A stretch of DNA of 64,000 bases from Nonomuraea candida (GTDB taxonomy: Bacteria; Actinomycetota; Actinomycetes; Streptosporangiales; Streptosporangiaceae). Location: NCBI RefSeq assembly GCF_000725485.1, contig NZ_JOAG01000004.1, positions 1 through 64,000 of the forward strand, given 5' to 3'. The position numbers and the translations under genes are program-made. Positions 30,372-40,027 of the stretch are shown one piece after another. The notes beneath the pieces were generated by a model. That model made no database searches. It saw only the letters and a list, made by a program, of their open reading frames with translations, and was not told the origin of the DNA. How positions within the stretch are numbered: the stretch's first letter is position 1; the number at the start of each line of letters is the position of its first letter.

Positions 30372-31895
30372 TTATGCCGATCCGGGAGAGTGCACCACTA
30401 CCTCATAGATGGTGCCATGAAAAGTGCCTGCATCCGTCGGAACACGCGTAAACCAGATCAAAACGTACCGGCCGCTGGCCGGCTCTTCCGGCTTGAGCGT
30501 GGTTTTACCTGCGGCGTTCTTCTCGCTCGCCACCGTCTTCAGCGAATCAAGTTCGGGGGAGTCGCCCACCTTCAGCTCGACGCTCGCGCCGGACGCCTGC
30601 GACAGCGTCGCCACCACGTCGCTGACCTGGATCGACTTGCCCATGTCGAGCAGCAGGCCCACGCCGTCCTTGAGACGGCCCAGGTCGGCGCTGGTGTAGG
30701 TCTCGGTCTTCCACAACGTGCCGGGCTTGCCGTCGATGGCCAGCTTGGCCAGGTCGGACTTCTCGTCGCCGTCGCCGAGCGGGTCGAAGCCCCGCGCCTT
30801 GTCCGGCTTGACCGTCTGGGCCGCGGCCGAGCTGGGCGGGGAGGCGGTGGGGGAGGCTCCGGCCGTCGGCGGCGCGGTCGGGCTGCCCAGGCTGCGGCCG
30901 ATCGTCCAGGCGCCGACGCCGACGGCGGCGATGACGAGCAGCACCACCAGCGTCATCAGCACCCGGTTGAGCGTGCCGCCACCGCCTGCGCCCGAGACGC
31001 GGCGCGGCGGGGGCGGCGGCAGCGGGGGAAGCGTGGTCTGCGGCCGGCGGTGGGCCAGCTCCAGCCCCTCGGTGTGGGAGGCCGAGGCCACCGCGGGGGT
31101 CGAGGGGTAGGAGATCGGGATCGGCATGGGCCTGGCCACGTCGGCCAGCGCCGCGGCCACCTCGGCCGGGCTGGCCAGCGCGCTCTGCCCCCGGCGCGAC
31201 TCGGGCAGGCAGGCCCGCACGGCGACCGCGTCGAGGTAGCCGGGCACGCCGGCGGTGACCTGCCGGGGCGTGCAGAAGTGACCGTCGCTCATGGGGGCCG
31301 CCGGCAGGCCGCCCTCCTCCTCGTCGCCCGGCCAGTGGCCGGTCAGCCCGGCGTACAGCAGCCGGCCCAGCCCCTCGGCGTCGTCGAGCGCCGGCTGGTC
31401 GGTGGTCAGCCCCCACATCGCCGCGTCCACGGCCACGCCGAGCACCTTGACCGTGTTGCCGGAGGTCCACATCAGGTGGGAGGGACGCAGGCACAGGTGG
31501 TAGAGGCGCGCCTCGTGGGCGTGCGCCAGCGCCTCGGCGGCCTCGGCGACCAGCCCGGCCGCGCGCTCGGGCTCCAGCGGCCCGCCCGCCAGCAGGTCGG
31601 TCAGCGTCTCGCCGGTGACCCACTCGCTGACGACGTAGGCGTGCTTGTCGTCCTCGGCGGCGTCGAAGACCTGCGTCAGACGGGGGTCGGTCAGCCGGCT
31701 GGCCGCGCGGGCGGCCGTGACGACCTCGTGGACCCGGGGGAAATCGGGTGCGAACGTGTGCACCGCCACAGGGCGGGCAAGAATCTCGTCAATGGCCTTC
31801 CACAGCGTGGCGCCATCTGACTCGCTGACGCGGTCCTCCAGGCGGAAGCGCTCGGCGAGACGGGTGCCGGGTTCGACGGCCGACGTGCTGCTCAC
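30372..31895 (-). CDS. Membrane pseudokinase with C-terminal extracytoplasmic domain
   Basis: Protein of 507 residues in the Ser/Thr kinase fold with catalytic residues lost. The ATP-lysine site reads VAVHTF, the HRD loop reads YHLCLRPSHLMW and the DFG site VKVLGVAVD. After a Pro-rich stretch comes one membrane helix (LMTLVVLLVIAAVGVGAWTI) and an external domain resembling a discoidin-type fold (LAIDGKPGTLWKTETYTS). It matches the C-terminal part of mycobacterial MviN (Rv3910), whose pseudokinase binds FhaA and restrains MurJ. Here it is a separate gene directly downstream of murJ. GTG 31895 has GGAG upstream. Confidence 0.85.
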   Translation of the reverse strand: MSSTSAVEPGTRLAERFRLEDRVSESDGATLWKAIDEILARPVAVHTFAPDFPRVHEVVTAARAASRLTDPRLTQVFDAAEDDKHAYVVSEWVTGETLTDLLAGGPLEPERAAGLVAEAAEALAHAHEARLYHLCLRPSHLMWTSGNTVKVLGVAVDAAMWGLTTDQPALDDAEGLGRLLYAGLTGHWPGDEEEGGLPAAPMSDGHFCTPRQVTAGVPGYLDAVAVRACLPESRRGQSALASPAEVAAALADVARPMPIPISYPSTPAVASASHTEGLELAHRRPQTTLPPLPPPPPRRVSGAGGGGTLNRVLMTLVVLLVIAAVGVGAWTIGRSLGSPTAPPTAGASPTASPPSSAAAQTVKPDKARGFDPLGDGDEKSDLAKLAIDGKPGTLWKTETYTSADLGRLKDGVGLLLDMGKSIQVSDVVATLSQASGASVELKVGDSPELDSLKTVASEKNAAGKTTLKPEEPASGRYVLIWFTRVPTDAGTFHGTIYEVVVHSPGSA

Positions 31896-32061
31896 TGGCT
31901 CACTCCGTTTGGCCGATCGGGCGTGCTCATAACTCGACTCACCTGCGTGGTGGTGTCCCACGAAGGCACGTTATGCCGGGTGGATCCGCCCACGCCCCTC
32001 CTGCTTCCATTCGCGCGTGTCGGGCTCCATGGTAGTGCCGAGGAGATTCCGCCCGCGTTCT

Positions 32062-33666
32062 TTACCGACCTACCCGCCTCGCGACCATCCCAACGAGTGA
32101 GTTGACCTCCGGGATGCGCATTCTGTGGGCCACCGCGAGATAGAGCAACATGCCCAGCCCCCCGCCGATGGCCAGCACGATCACCGAGTTGAGGAAGTCG
32201 AGCGCGCCGAACACCCCGGTGACCACCCAGACCGTGGCCAGCGCCAGCACCGCCGTGGGCATCGCCGCCAGGTACATCCTGGTCAGCGTCATGCCGACGG
32301 CCCAGCCGCCCAGGCCGCGCACCCGGCGGCTGGCCAGCACCCAGGCCAGGACCGCGCCGAGCCCGTACGCGATCGCGTAGGCCAGCGCCAGCCCCATCAC
32401 CGCGTAGCGCGCCGGCAGCATCAGGTAGAGCAGCACCATGAGCAGCGCGTTGACCGCCGTCGTGCCCGCCCCGATGAAGACCGGCGTGCGCGTGTCGCCG
32501 AAGCTGTAGAAGACCCGCAGCAGGAGCTGGAAGATCGCGAACGGCACCAGCGCCAGCCCGTAGACCTGCAGCACGTTGCCGATGTAGACGGCGTCGGCCA
32601 CGCTGTTGGCGCCGTGGCCGTAGAGGGGCACGGTGATCGCCGGCCCGAGCACCATGAGCAGCAGCGACACCGGCACCATCATCGAGCAGATCAGCCGCAC
32701 GCTCGACCCGAACTCGGCGCGCACGTCCTCGAACCGCCCCTCGGAGACGGCCCGGCTCATGCGCGGCAGCATCGCGGTGATCACCGAGACGCCGATGACG
32801 CCGTACGGAAGCTGGAAAAGCTGGAACGCCAGGGTGTACGGGCTGATCCCGTGCCCCTCCACCACGTCGCCCGCCGAGCTGGACAGGTTGGTCGTCAGCA
32901 TGAAGCCGAGCTGGGTGACCACCACGTAGCCGATCGTCCAGACGCCGGCCTTGGCCATCTCGCCCAGCCGCGCGTTGCGCAGGTCGAAGCGGGGCACGAA
33001 CGAGAACCCGGCCCGCCGCAGCGCCACGATCAGCACCGCAGCCTGCGCCACGATGCCGGCCGTGGTGCCCAGGCCGAGCAGCGCCAGGTCGGCCGTGGTG
33101 ACGCTCTCGATGTCGTCGCCCGTGCCGACCACGACGTAGAGCAGGAACACGCAGATGACGACCAGGTTGTTGACGACCGGGGCCCACATGGGGGCGCCGT
33201 AGCGGTCGCGGGTGTTGAGGATGGCCCCGGCCACCGCGCCCACGCCGAAGAAGGCGAGCTGCGGCAGGATGAAGCGGGCCAGCATGACCGCGACCTCGTA
33301 TTTCGCGCTGCCGGGAGCCCAGTCGGTGTAGAGGTCGATCAGCAGCGGCGCGGCCAGCACGCTGAGCGCCGCGACCGCGACCAGCGCGACCGTCGAGAGC
33401 GTCAGCAGCCGCTGCTCGTAGGCCCGGCCGCCGTCGGGGTCCTGCTGCTGGGCCCGGACGATCATCGGGACCACGACGCTGCTCAGCACGCCCAGGAGCA
33501 GCAGGTCGAGGATGCTGTACGGGATCGCGTAGGCGGCGTTGTAGGCGTCGCCCAGCGCGGCCGTGCCGATGGCGTAGGCGAGCACCATCGTCCGCACGAA
33601 CCCCGTGACCCGGGACACCATGGTGCCCGCCGCCATGATGGCGCTGGCCCGCAGCATGCGGCTCAT
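32062..33666 (-). CDS. murJ: Lipid II flippase MurJ (MviN)
   Basis: MOP-superfamily flippase of 534 residues with about 14 membrane segments, moving lipid II across the membrane for peptidoglycan synthesis. The N-terminal signature is ASAIMAAGTMVSRVTGFVRT; PQLAFFGVGAVAGAILNTRDRYGAPMWAP is also conserved. Its ATG overlaps the stop of the upstream DUF6049 gene by 4 bases. Unlike the mycobacterial protein it ends shortly after the last membrane helix. Confidence 0.94.
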   Translation of the reverse strand: MSRMLRASAIMAAGTMVSRVTGFVRTMVLAYAIGTAALGDAYNAAYAIPYSILDLLLLGVLSSVVVPMIVRAQQQDPDGGRAYEQRLLTLSTVALVAVAALSVLAAPLLIDLYTDWAPGSAKYEVAVMLARFILPQLAFFGVGAVAGAILNTRDRYGAPMWAPVVNNLVVICVFLLYVVVGTGDDIESVTTADLALLGLGTTAGIVAQAAVLIVALRRAGFSFVPRFDLRNARLGEMAKAGVWTIGYVVVTQLGFMLTTNLSSSAGDVVEGHGISPYTLAFQLFQLPYGVIGVSVITAMLPRMSRAVSEGRFEDVRAEFGSSVRLICSMMVPVSLLLMVLGPAITVPLYGHGANSVADAVYIGNVLQVYGLALVPFAIFQLLLRVFYSFGDTRTPVFIGAGTTAVNALLMVLLYLMLPARYAVMGLALAYAIAYGLGAVLAWVLASRRVRGLGGWAVGMTLTRMYLAAMPTAVLALATVWVVTGVFGALDFLNSVIVLAIGGGLGMLLYLAVAHRMRIPEVNSLVGMVARRVGR

Positions 33667-35801
33667 ACGGTCTCACTCTCCCGGTTCTTGGCGGCTCGCG
33701 CGAGCCTGCGCTCCGACCGGCGCCGCAGCAGCCGGGTGACCACGGCGGCGAGCATCACGGTCAGCGCCGCGCCCACGATCACCAGCGCGATGCCGGTGTA
33801 GCCGGTCGTGCGGATCGTCAGCCGCTGCGGCTCGCCGTACGGCTGCCCGTCGGCGGTCTTGAGCTGCACGGTCACCGTCACGTCTCCGCTGGTGTCGGGG
33901 GCGGCGGTCATCTGCACCTGGACCGTGCCGCTCTGCCCGCCGCCGATCAACAGCGGCTCGTCCTGCTCGAACGTGACGTCGAGCAGCTCGGGGTTGTCCG
34001 AGGTGACGTCGATGAAGACCTCGATGCGGGTGCTCAGCTCGTTCTTCACGCTGATGGGGACCACGCCGTTGCTGCCCGCCAGCGCGCGCGGCGCCCCGGT
34101 GATCTGGATCTGGTTGGTGCGGGCATCGACGGCCTCGCCGACGAGCTTGGTCGCCGAGCGGCCCGCCCGGGTGTTGTTGCGCCAGGCCGAGGAGGCCAGC
34201 CGCAGCACCGCCGCGTCGAAGCCCGAGCTCGCCTTCTCCTCCGTGATCAGCGAGGTGAGCTGCGCCTTGGACCAGGCTTCCTTGACCGGCGCGAGGTATT
34301 TCCCGCTCAGCTCGTCCTTGCGCTGCTGCTCGGTGTAGACGAGCCCGGCGCGCGGGACGGACGTCTTGCCCGGCTTGAGCGACTCCAGCGTGGTGAGCTG
34401 CAGCCACGGCAGCCGCCCGGCGGCCTTGATCAGGGACGTCACGAGCGTCGGGCTGGGGGACCAGCGCCGCGAGGGGGCGACGACCAGCGATCTCGGCGCC
34501 GTCTGGCCGGGCTCGGCGGCGATCATCGCGGTCTCGGCGATGAAGCGCTGGGTGCTCTGCAGCGCGGACGTGCCGGAGGCCGGCTCGAACAGGCGGCTCA
34601 GCTCGGCGTCGGCGACCAGCGCGGTGACGGGGCCGTTGACGGTGTCGAGGGTCGCGGCGGCGTCGGGCGTGGTGGCGAGGGGCTGGCGCGGGGGCAGGTT
34701 GGTGGAGTTGAGCAGCACGGTGTCGACGCCGCTGACCGCGAGCAGGTCGAGCGCGTCGTCGTCGAGCACGCCCGCCGCCGGCCAGTTGAGCGTGGTCTTG
34801 GCGTCGCGGCCGAGAAGGGTTCTGGCCGTCTGCCCGCCCAGCTCGATCGCCCGCCTGGTCTGCGTGTCGAGCCCCTGGTGCGCCAGCGCGGCCACGTCGG
34901 GGTCGGCGTAGGGGGCCGCGACCACCGGGGAGGCGGCCAGCGTGGTGCGCATGGTCGTCAGCCACTGCGTGGCGGCGGCGCTGGCCGGCCTGCCCTCCGC
35001 GCCGTCCTTGGTCTTGACCCGGTAGCCCTTGGTCATCGTGTTGACGTCGTCGAGCAGCGCCGGGTCGACGACCCAGGTGACGGTGCTCGGCGCGGACTGC
35101 GCGATCTTGGCCAGGTCGGCCAGGCGGCCCCGGCCGGTCAGCGACTGGCTCAGCTTGTCGTCGATGAACAGCGCCTCGTCGGTGCCCCTGCGCGGCTGGT
35201 CGATGACGGGCAGCGCGATGGCCAGCCGGTTGCGCGGCAGCTTGGGCACGGTGGGCGGCGCGTAGGTCAGGAAGGTGCGGTCGGCCGTGACCGGCACGTC
35301 GTACTGCGCGATGTCGACGGCCACCGGATAGACGCCGAAGTCGCGCAGGCCGAGCTGTGCGGGCGTGGCGGTGAACTCCCAGCGCGCCGTGCCGCCGGCG
35401 GCCAGCGGCTGGAGGTCCATGAAGGAGTTGCGCGTGGAGACGTTCTCCGGGAGCGTCTGCAGGTTCTGGTCGGCCTGGTAGGCCGACATGGAGGCGCGGT
35501 CGGTGAGCTTCTGCGACGTGTAGCGCAGGCGCACCTTGAGCCCGGCCATGTCGGCGCCGGTGCCGTTGCGCACGGTGCCGGTGAACTTGATCACATCGGT
35601 CAGGCTCCTGGGCACTTCCGGCGTGATGGAGGTGATCGACACGGACAGGGTCTGCCGCGCCGCCAGGGCCGCCCGCGCCGGTGACGCCGCCACGACGGCG
35701 GCCGCGCCCGTCTTCGTGGCAGCCGCGCCCGGCGTCACCGCCATCAGGGGGGCGAGCAACGCGGCGGACAGCGCGGCGAGCAGCGTGGCCTTACGGATCA
35801 C
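33663..35801 (-). CDS. Large secreted/membrane-anchored protein (DUF6049 family)
   Basis: Protein of 712 residues with an N-terminal signal peptide (LLAALSAALLAPLMAVTPGAAA), a long extracytoplasmic region containing beta-rich segments and a C-terminal membrane helix (IALVIVGAALTVMLAAVVTRL) with a basic tail. It corresponds by position to M. tuberculosis Rv3909, next to MurJ. The role is unknown; translational coupling (ATGA) with murJ suggests an envelope function. Confidence 0.8.
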   Translation of the reverse strand: MIRKATLLAALSAALLAPLMAVTPGAAATKTGAAAVVAASPARAALAARQTLSVSITSITPEVPRSLTDVIKFTGTVRNGTGADMAGLKVRLRYTSQKLTDRASMSAYQADQNLQTLPENVSTRNSFMDLQPLAAGGTARWEFTATPAQLGLRDFGVYPVAVDIAQYDVPVTADRTFLTYAPPTVPKLPRNRLAIALPVIDQPRRGTDEALFIDDKLSQSLTGRGRLADLAKIAQSAPSTVTWVVDPALLDDVNTMTKGYRVKTKDGAEGRPASAAATQWLTTMRTTLAASPVVAAPYADPDVAALAHQGLDTQTRRAIELGGQTARTLLGRDAKTTLNWPAAGVLDDDALDLLAVSGVDTVLLNSTNLPPRQPLATTPDAAATLDTVNGPVTALVADAELSRLFEPASGTSALQSTQRFIAETAMIAAEPGQTAPRSLVVAPSRRWSPSPTLVTSLIKAAGRLPWLQLTTLESLKPGKTSVPRAGLVYTEQQRKDELSGKYLAPVKEAWSKAQLTSLITEEKASSGFDAAVLRLASSAWRNNTRAGRSATKLVGEAVDARTNQIQITGAPRALAGSNGVVPISVKNELSTRIEVFIDVTSDNPELLDVTFEQDEPLLIGGGQSGTVQVQMTAAPDTSGDVTVTVQLKTADGQPYGEPQRLTIRTTGYTGIALVIVGAALTVMLAAVVTRLLRRRSERRLARAAKNRESETV

Positions 35802-35851
35802 GCGGATGCCCGGGCTTGACTACGACGACGCACGCCCGCAATGGTACGGGC

Positions 35852-36376
35852 TCAGTGCCGTCGCGCGACCGCCCCACGTGATCCTCTGGGGCGTGTGCCG
35901 CGGAGGTCGACCATCTTTCCAGGCAGGAGGGCCAGCAGGTCGAGAGAGCGGATCGACAGGGCTGTGTGGCGTTCGCCGAGGGCGGTGAAGACCGGCTCGG
36001 TGTCGGCCGACAGCCGGTCGTCGATGAACATCGGCAGCGACTCGGGCAGCAGCAGCGGGCACACCAGCCCGTCGGCGTAGTCCGTGACCGAGTTGACCAG
36101 GTGAGCCGGTGCGGGACGGACGTGACGCGCACCGAGCAATCCGCCGACGGCTCCCGGCCTGGGCGGGGACGAGACGGGGGCGGTGACCCCCACGACGACC
36201 TCGCGCCCGGTCCAGGTCGTGACTTCGAGCACCGAGACCATCAGGCACCGCTCCGGCGCCGCGGAGACCGTCTCCGGCAGCTCTTCCGCGCATGTCATGG
36301 GACGCGGAAGGCGTACGATCTCATGATGGACCTGGTGTGCGAGGAGCCAGCGGTGGATCGCGAGGGCGTCCTTCAT
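35852..36376 (-). CDS. YbaK/EbsC-like aminoacyl-tRNA deacylase domain protein
   Basis: Protein of 174 residues. The beginning, MKDALAIHRWLLAHQVHHEIVRLP and TCAEELPETV, resembles the YbaK/prolyl-tRNA editing fold, which hydrolyses mischarged tRNAs. The C-terminal half is less clear and the catalytic lysine cannot be assigned with confidence. It is divergent from pcnA and 50 bases upstream of the DUF6049 gene. Confidence 0.6.
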   Translation of the reverse strand: MKDALAIHRWLLAHQVHHEIVRLPRPMTCAEELPETVSAAPERCLMVSVLEVTTWTGREVVVGVTAPVSSPPRPGAVGGLLGARHVRPAPAHLVNSVTDYADGLVCPLLLPESLPMFIDDRLSADTEPVFTALGERHTALSIRSLDLLALLPGKMVDLRGTRPRGSRGAVARRH

Positions 36377-36490
36377 ATAGTCCTCCTTGCCTCATTCCAT
36401 GGCCCCCGACGGTCCCTTGACCGACGGTAACCCGGACCTGGTGTGGCTCGGGGGATATGTTCCGGAAGCACACAAGAAGGCCGACTCAGT

Positions 36491-37957
36491 TTGTCCGATT
36501 CAACTCTGACCGAAAGCCAGCAGCGGGCCATGAACGACCTGTTCCGAAAGATCGCTCCCGTGGCCGACGAGCTCGGCCGCCTGTTCGCCGCGCAGGGCCA
36601 TGAGCTGGCTCTCGTCGGCGGGCCCGTACGCGACCTGTTGCTCGGCCGCATCGGCAACGACCTCGACCTGACCACCGACGCCCGCCCCGAGAGGGTGCTG
36701 GAGATCGCCAGGGACTGGGCCGACTCCGTGTGGACGATCGGCATCGACTTCGGCACGGTCGGCCTGCGCAAGGGCAGCTGGCTGATCGAGATCACCACCT
36801 ACCGCAGCGAGTCCTACGACCCCAAGTCCCGCAAGCCCGAGGTGATGTACGGCGAGACGCTCGACGCCGACCTGGAGCGGCGCGACTTCGCGGTCAACGC
36901 GATGGCGGTGCGCCTGCCCGGCCACGAGTTCGTCGACCCCTACGGCGGCCTGGCCGACCTGAAGGCGCGCCTGCTGCGCACTCCCGGCACCCCCGAGCAG
37001 TCCTTCGGCGACGACCCGCTGCGCATGTTGCGGGCCGCCAGGTTCGCCTCCCAGCTCGGCTTCGCCGTCGACTCGCGGGCGGTGACGGCGATGACCGAGA
37101 TGGCCGAGCGCATCGAGATCGTCTCGGCCGAGCGCATCCGCGACGAGCTCGACAAGCTGATCTGCGGCGCCAACCCGCGCGAGGGCCTGCGGCTGCTGGT
37201 GGAGACGGGGCTGGCCGCGCACGTGCTGCCCGAGCTGCCCAAGCTGCGCCTGGAGATCGACGAGCACCACCGCCACAAGGACGTCTACGATCACACGCTG
37301 ACCGTGCTCGACCAGGCCATCGCGCAGGAGGAGGACGGCAAGCCCGACCGCATCCTGCGCTGGGCGGCGATCATGCACGACATCGGCAAGCCCAAGACGC
37401 GCCGCCACGAGGCGGGCGGGCGGGTGTCGTTCCACCACCACGAGGTGGTCGGCGCCCAGATGACCAAGAAGCGCATGACCGAGCTGAAGTTCCCCAAGGA
37501 CGTGGTGTCCGACGTGGCCCGGCTGGTCGAGCTGCACCTGCGCTTCCACGGCTACGGCACGGGGGAGTGGACCGACAGCGCGGTGCGCCGCTACGTGCGC
37601 GACGCCGGCCCCCTGCTGACCCGGCTGCACAAGCTGACCAGGGCCGACTGCACCACCCGCAACAAGCGCAAGGCCGCGGCGCTGTCGCGCACCTACGACC
37701 ACCTGGAGGAGCGCATCGCCAGGCTGGCCGAGGAGGAAGAGCTGGCCAAGATCCGGCCCGAGCTCGACGGCAACGAGATCCAGCAGGTGCTCGGCGTCGG
37801 CCCGGGGCCGGTGGTGGGGCGGGCCTACAAGTTCCTGCTCGACCTCAGGCTCGACAAGGGCGTGATCGGCAAGGACGCCGCCACCGAGGCGCTGCTGGAG
37901 TGGGCCCGCTCGGCCGGGGTGGCGAAGGGGGCCGGGTCAGACGACCTTGGCGCGTGA
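36491..37957 (+). CDS. pcnA: CCA tRNA nucleotidyltransferase/poly(A) polymerase family
   Basis: Class II nucleotidyltransferase of 488 residues that adds or repairs tRNA 3' CCA ends; tRNA-Ile in this window lacks encoded CCA. The N-terminal head has GGPVRDLLLGRIGNDLDLTT with the DxD metal motif and ERRDFAVNAMA. A C-terminal HD domain has HDIGKPKTR. TTG 36491 with AGAAGG upstream is the likely start. The last 21 bases overlap the convergent MFS gene. Confidence 0.93.
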   Translation: MSDSTLTESQQRAMNDLFRKIAPVADELGRLFAAQGHELALVGGPVRDLLLGRIGNDLDLTTDARPERVLEIARDWADSVWTIGIDFGTVGLRKGSWLIEITTYRSESYDPKSRKPEVMYGETLDADLERRDFAVNAMAVRLPGHEFVDPYGGLADLKARLLRTPGTPEQSFGDDPLRMLRAARFASQLGFAVDSRAVTAMTEMAERIEIVSAERIRDELDKLICGANPREGLRLLVETGLAAHVLPELPKLRLEIDEHHRHKDVYDHTLTVLDQAIAQEEDGKPDRILRWAAIMHDIGKPKTRRHEAGGRVSFHHHEVVGAQMTKKRMTELKFPKDVVSDVARLVELHLRFHGYGTGEWTDSAVRRYVRDAGPLLTRLHKLTRADCTTRNKRKAAALSRTYDHLEERIARLAEEEELAKIRPELDGNEIQQVLGVGPGPVVGRAYKFLLDLRLDKGVIGKDAATEALLEWARSAGVAKGAGSDDLGA

Positions 37958-39223
37958 CGCGGTGGTGATCATCCGGTAGGCGAGCGCGGCCAGCGGGTAG
38001 CCGAGCGAGATGATCGCCACGGCGAGATACGACTTGCCGTTCGCCGGGAGGATCGCCGCCGACAGGCCCGCGGCGAGCACGTACATGCCGTTGAAGAGCA
38101 TGTCGTAGATCGAGAACGCGCGGCCCCGGTAGATGTCCTCCACGTCGCGCTGGACGGTCGTGTCGGCGCAGATCTTGACGCTCTGCCCGGCCAGCCCCAG
38201 CACGAACCCGGCGACCGGCAGGCCCCACTCCTGGAAGGGCAGCACCAGCGCCGCCGTCAGCACCCCGGCCGCGACCAGCGCGATCTGCACCCACCGCTCG
38301 ATCCCGAACCACTCGGTCGTGTACGGGGTGACGACCACCGCGAGCGCGGTGCCGATGCCGGCGGCGACCACCACCAGGCCGATCCCGCGCAGCGCGGCGT
38401 CGGCGTCGCCGTCGGTGAAGTAGTAGCGGTAGAGGATGATGCCCAGGGCGGTGCACATGCCGAACAGGAAGCGGTGCGTGGCCATCGCGCCCATGGTCGC
38501 GGCGGCCACCCGGTGGCGCACCAGGTGCCGGGCGCCGTCGGCCAGCCCGGTGACCACGTTGCGCAGGGCCTGGCGGGCCTGCGGCCGCTCGGGGTCGGGC
38601 CACGGGCCGAGCAACTGGCGGTCCATCGTCCGCGCCACCAGCGCGCTGAGCGTGAACACCACGCCGGACGTGGCCAGCAGCAGCGCCACGCCCCAGTCGC
38701 CGCCGCCGAAGATCTCCCGCAGCAGGAAGCCCAGGCCCGCGCCGATGAACGTGGCCACCGTCCCCGAGGTGGGCACGACCGCGTTGGCCGAGATGAGCCG
38801 GTCGGCGGGCACCACGTGCGGCAGCGAGGCGCCGAGCGCGGCCAGGAAGAACCGGTTGACCCCGAGCACGGCCAGCGCCGCCGCGTAGAACCAGGCGTCC
38901 GGCACGTCGGCCGCGACCAGCCCGGCGGCCAGCAGCAGCAGCAGGCCGCGCACGAAGGGCGCCACCACCAGGATCTGCCGCCGCGACCAGCGGTCGATGA
39001 AGACGCCGACGAAGGGCCCGAGCACGCTGTAGGGCAGGAACAGCACGGCCATCCCCGCGGCGACGGCGAGCGCGGTGGTTTGGCTCTCGGGGCTGAAGAA
39101 GGCGAATCCGGTCACGCCGAACTGGAAGATCCCGTCGGAGAACTGGGAGACCAGCCGGGTGCCGAACAACCTCCTGAAGTCCCTGCCCCGCAGGACGACG
39201 CGGAGATCGGCGACGAAAGACAC
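37937..39223 (-). CDS. MFS transporter
   Basis: Major facilitator permease of 428 residues with about 12 membrane segments. GVFIDRWSRRQILV matches the loop 2-3 MFS motif. The N terminus LRGRDFRRLFGTRLVSQFSDGIFQF is typical of MFS proteins near pcnA in actinobacteria. Substrate unknown. The gene is convergent with and overlaps pcnA, and divergent from idi. Confidence 0.85.
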   Translation of the reverse strand: MSFVADLRVVLRGRDFRRLFGTRLVSQFSDGIFQFGVTGFAFFSPESQTTALAVAAGMAVLFLPYSVLGPFVGVFIDRWSRRQILVVAPFVRGLLLLLAAGLVAADVPDAWFYAAALAVLGVNRFFLAALGASLPHVVPADRLISANAVVPTSGTVATFIGAGLGFLLREIFGGGDWGVALLLATSGVVFTLSALVARTMDRQLLGPWPDPERPQARQALRNVVTGLADGARHLVRHRVAAATMGAMATHRFLFGMCTALGIILYRYYFTDGDADAALRGIGLVVVAAGIGTALAVVVTPYTTEWFGIERWVQIALVAAGVLTAALVLPFQEWGLPVAGFVLGLAGQSVKICADTTVQRDVEDIYRGRAFSIYDMLFNGMYVLAAGLSAAILPANGKSYLAVAIISLGYPLAALAYRMITTASRAKVV

Positions 39224-39331
39224 GCCGCCAGCCTAGCCCCCGTGTTCGTCCCCTAGGATGCCGGTGAAGGTTGGCGCGGCAGGTGGACGACGGGTTCCGT
39301 CCGGTGCTCATGATCTCGTACGCTTCATAGC

Positions 39332-39916
39332 GTGACCACTGAGGAACACGTTGTGCTGGTCGATCGTGACGGCCGCGCGCTCGGCACCGCGCCGAAGACG
39401 TCGGTGCACGGCCGCGAGACCCCCCTCCATCTGGCGTTCTCCAGCTACGTCTTCGATCGCGAAGGCCGCGTGCTGCTCACCAGGAGGGCCGACCACAAGA
39501 TCACCTGGCCGAGCGTCTGGACCAACAGCTGCTGCGGCCACCCTCTGCCGGGCGAGCCGGTCGACCGCGCGGTCGTGCGCCGGCTCTCCTACGAGCTGGG
39601 GATCGAGGCCGAGCGGGCCGACCTCATGCTGCCCGCCTTCTCCTACCGTGCGGTGATGGCCAACGGCATCGTCGAGCACGAGCTGTGCCCCGTCTACCGG
39701 GTCGTCGTCGACGCGTCCGTCTCGCCCAACCCCGACGAGGTGGGGGAGACGCGGTGGATGCCGTGGAAGGAGTTCGCGGAAGGGGCGCAGAACGGGCTGC
39801 TGGCGATCTCGCCGTGGTGCAGGGAGCAGGTGCCGCTGCTGACGGAGCTGGGCTCTGACCCGCTCCGCTGGCAGCCGGCCTCCTCCGACGACCTCCCCCT
39901 CGCCGCCCGGCTCTGA
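39332..39916 (+). CDS. idi: Isopentenyl-diphosphate delta-isomerase type 1
   Basis: Nudix-fold enzyme of 194 residues that interconverts IPP and DMAPP for isoprenoid synthesis. The catalytic Cys is in WTNSCCGHP and the catalytic Glu in EHELCPVY. Metal ligands lie in HLAFSSYVF and GHP. GTG start with no clear ribosome binding site, possibly leaderless. Precursors made here feed polyprenol phosphate used by MurJ and the mannosyltransferases, although no direct link is shown. Confidence 0.94.
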   Translation: MTTEEHVVLVDRDGRALGTAPKTSVHGRETPLHLAFSSYVFDREGRVLLTRRADHKITWPSVWTNSCCGHPLPGEPVDRAVVRRLSYELGIEAERADLMLPAFSYRAVMANGIVEHELCPVYRVVVDASVSPNPDEVGETRWMPWKEFAEGAQNGLLAISPWCREQVPLLTELGSDPLRWQPASSDDLPLAARL

Positions 39917-39917
39917 C

Positions 39918-39971
39918 GAACGCCTCCGCATCACCCCGCCGATGCGAACGCCTCCGCATCACCCGCCGATG
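39918..39971. repeat. 26-bp direct repeat
   Basis: GAACGCCTCCGCATCACC followed by CGCCGATGC occurs twice in tandem (39918-39944 and about 39946-39971), right after the idi stop. Confidence 0.8.
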
Positions 39972-39976
39972 CGAAA

Positions 39977-40007
39977 GGCGCCGCGCCCCGGGCAGGGGCA
40001 CGGCGCC
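39977..40007. terminator. Bidirectional terminator between idi and ino1
   Basis: GGCGCCG / CGGCGCC with an inner GCCCC / GGGGC pairing. It lies between convergent idi and ino1 and could serve both; neither side has a strong U run. Confidence 0.55.
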
Positions 40008-40027
40008 GAAGGGACGGGTTCAGCCGG

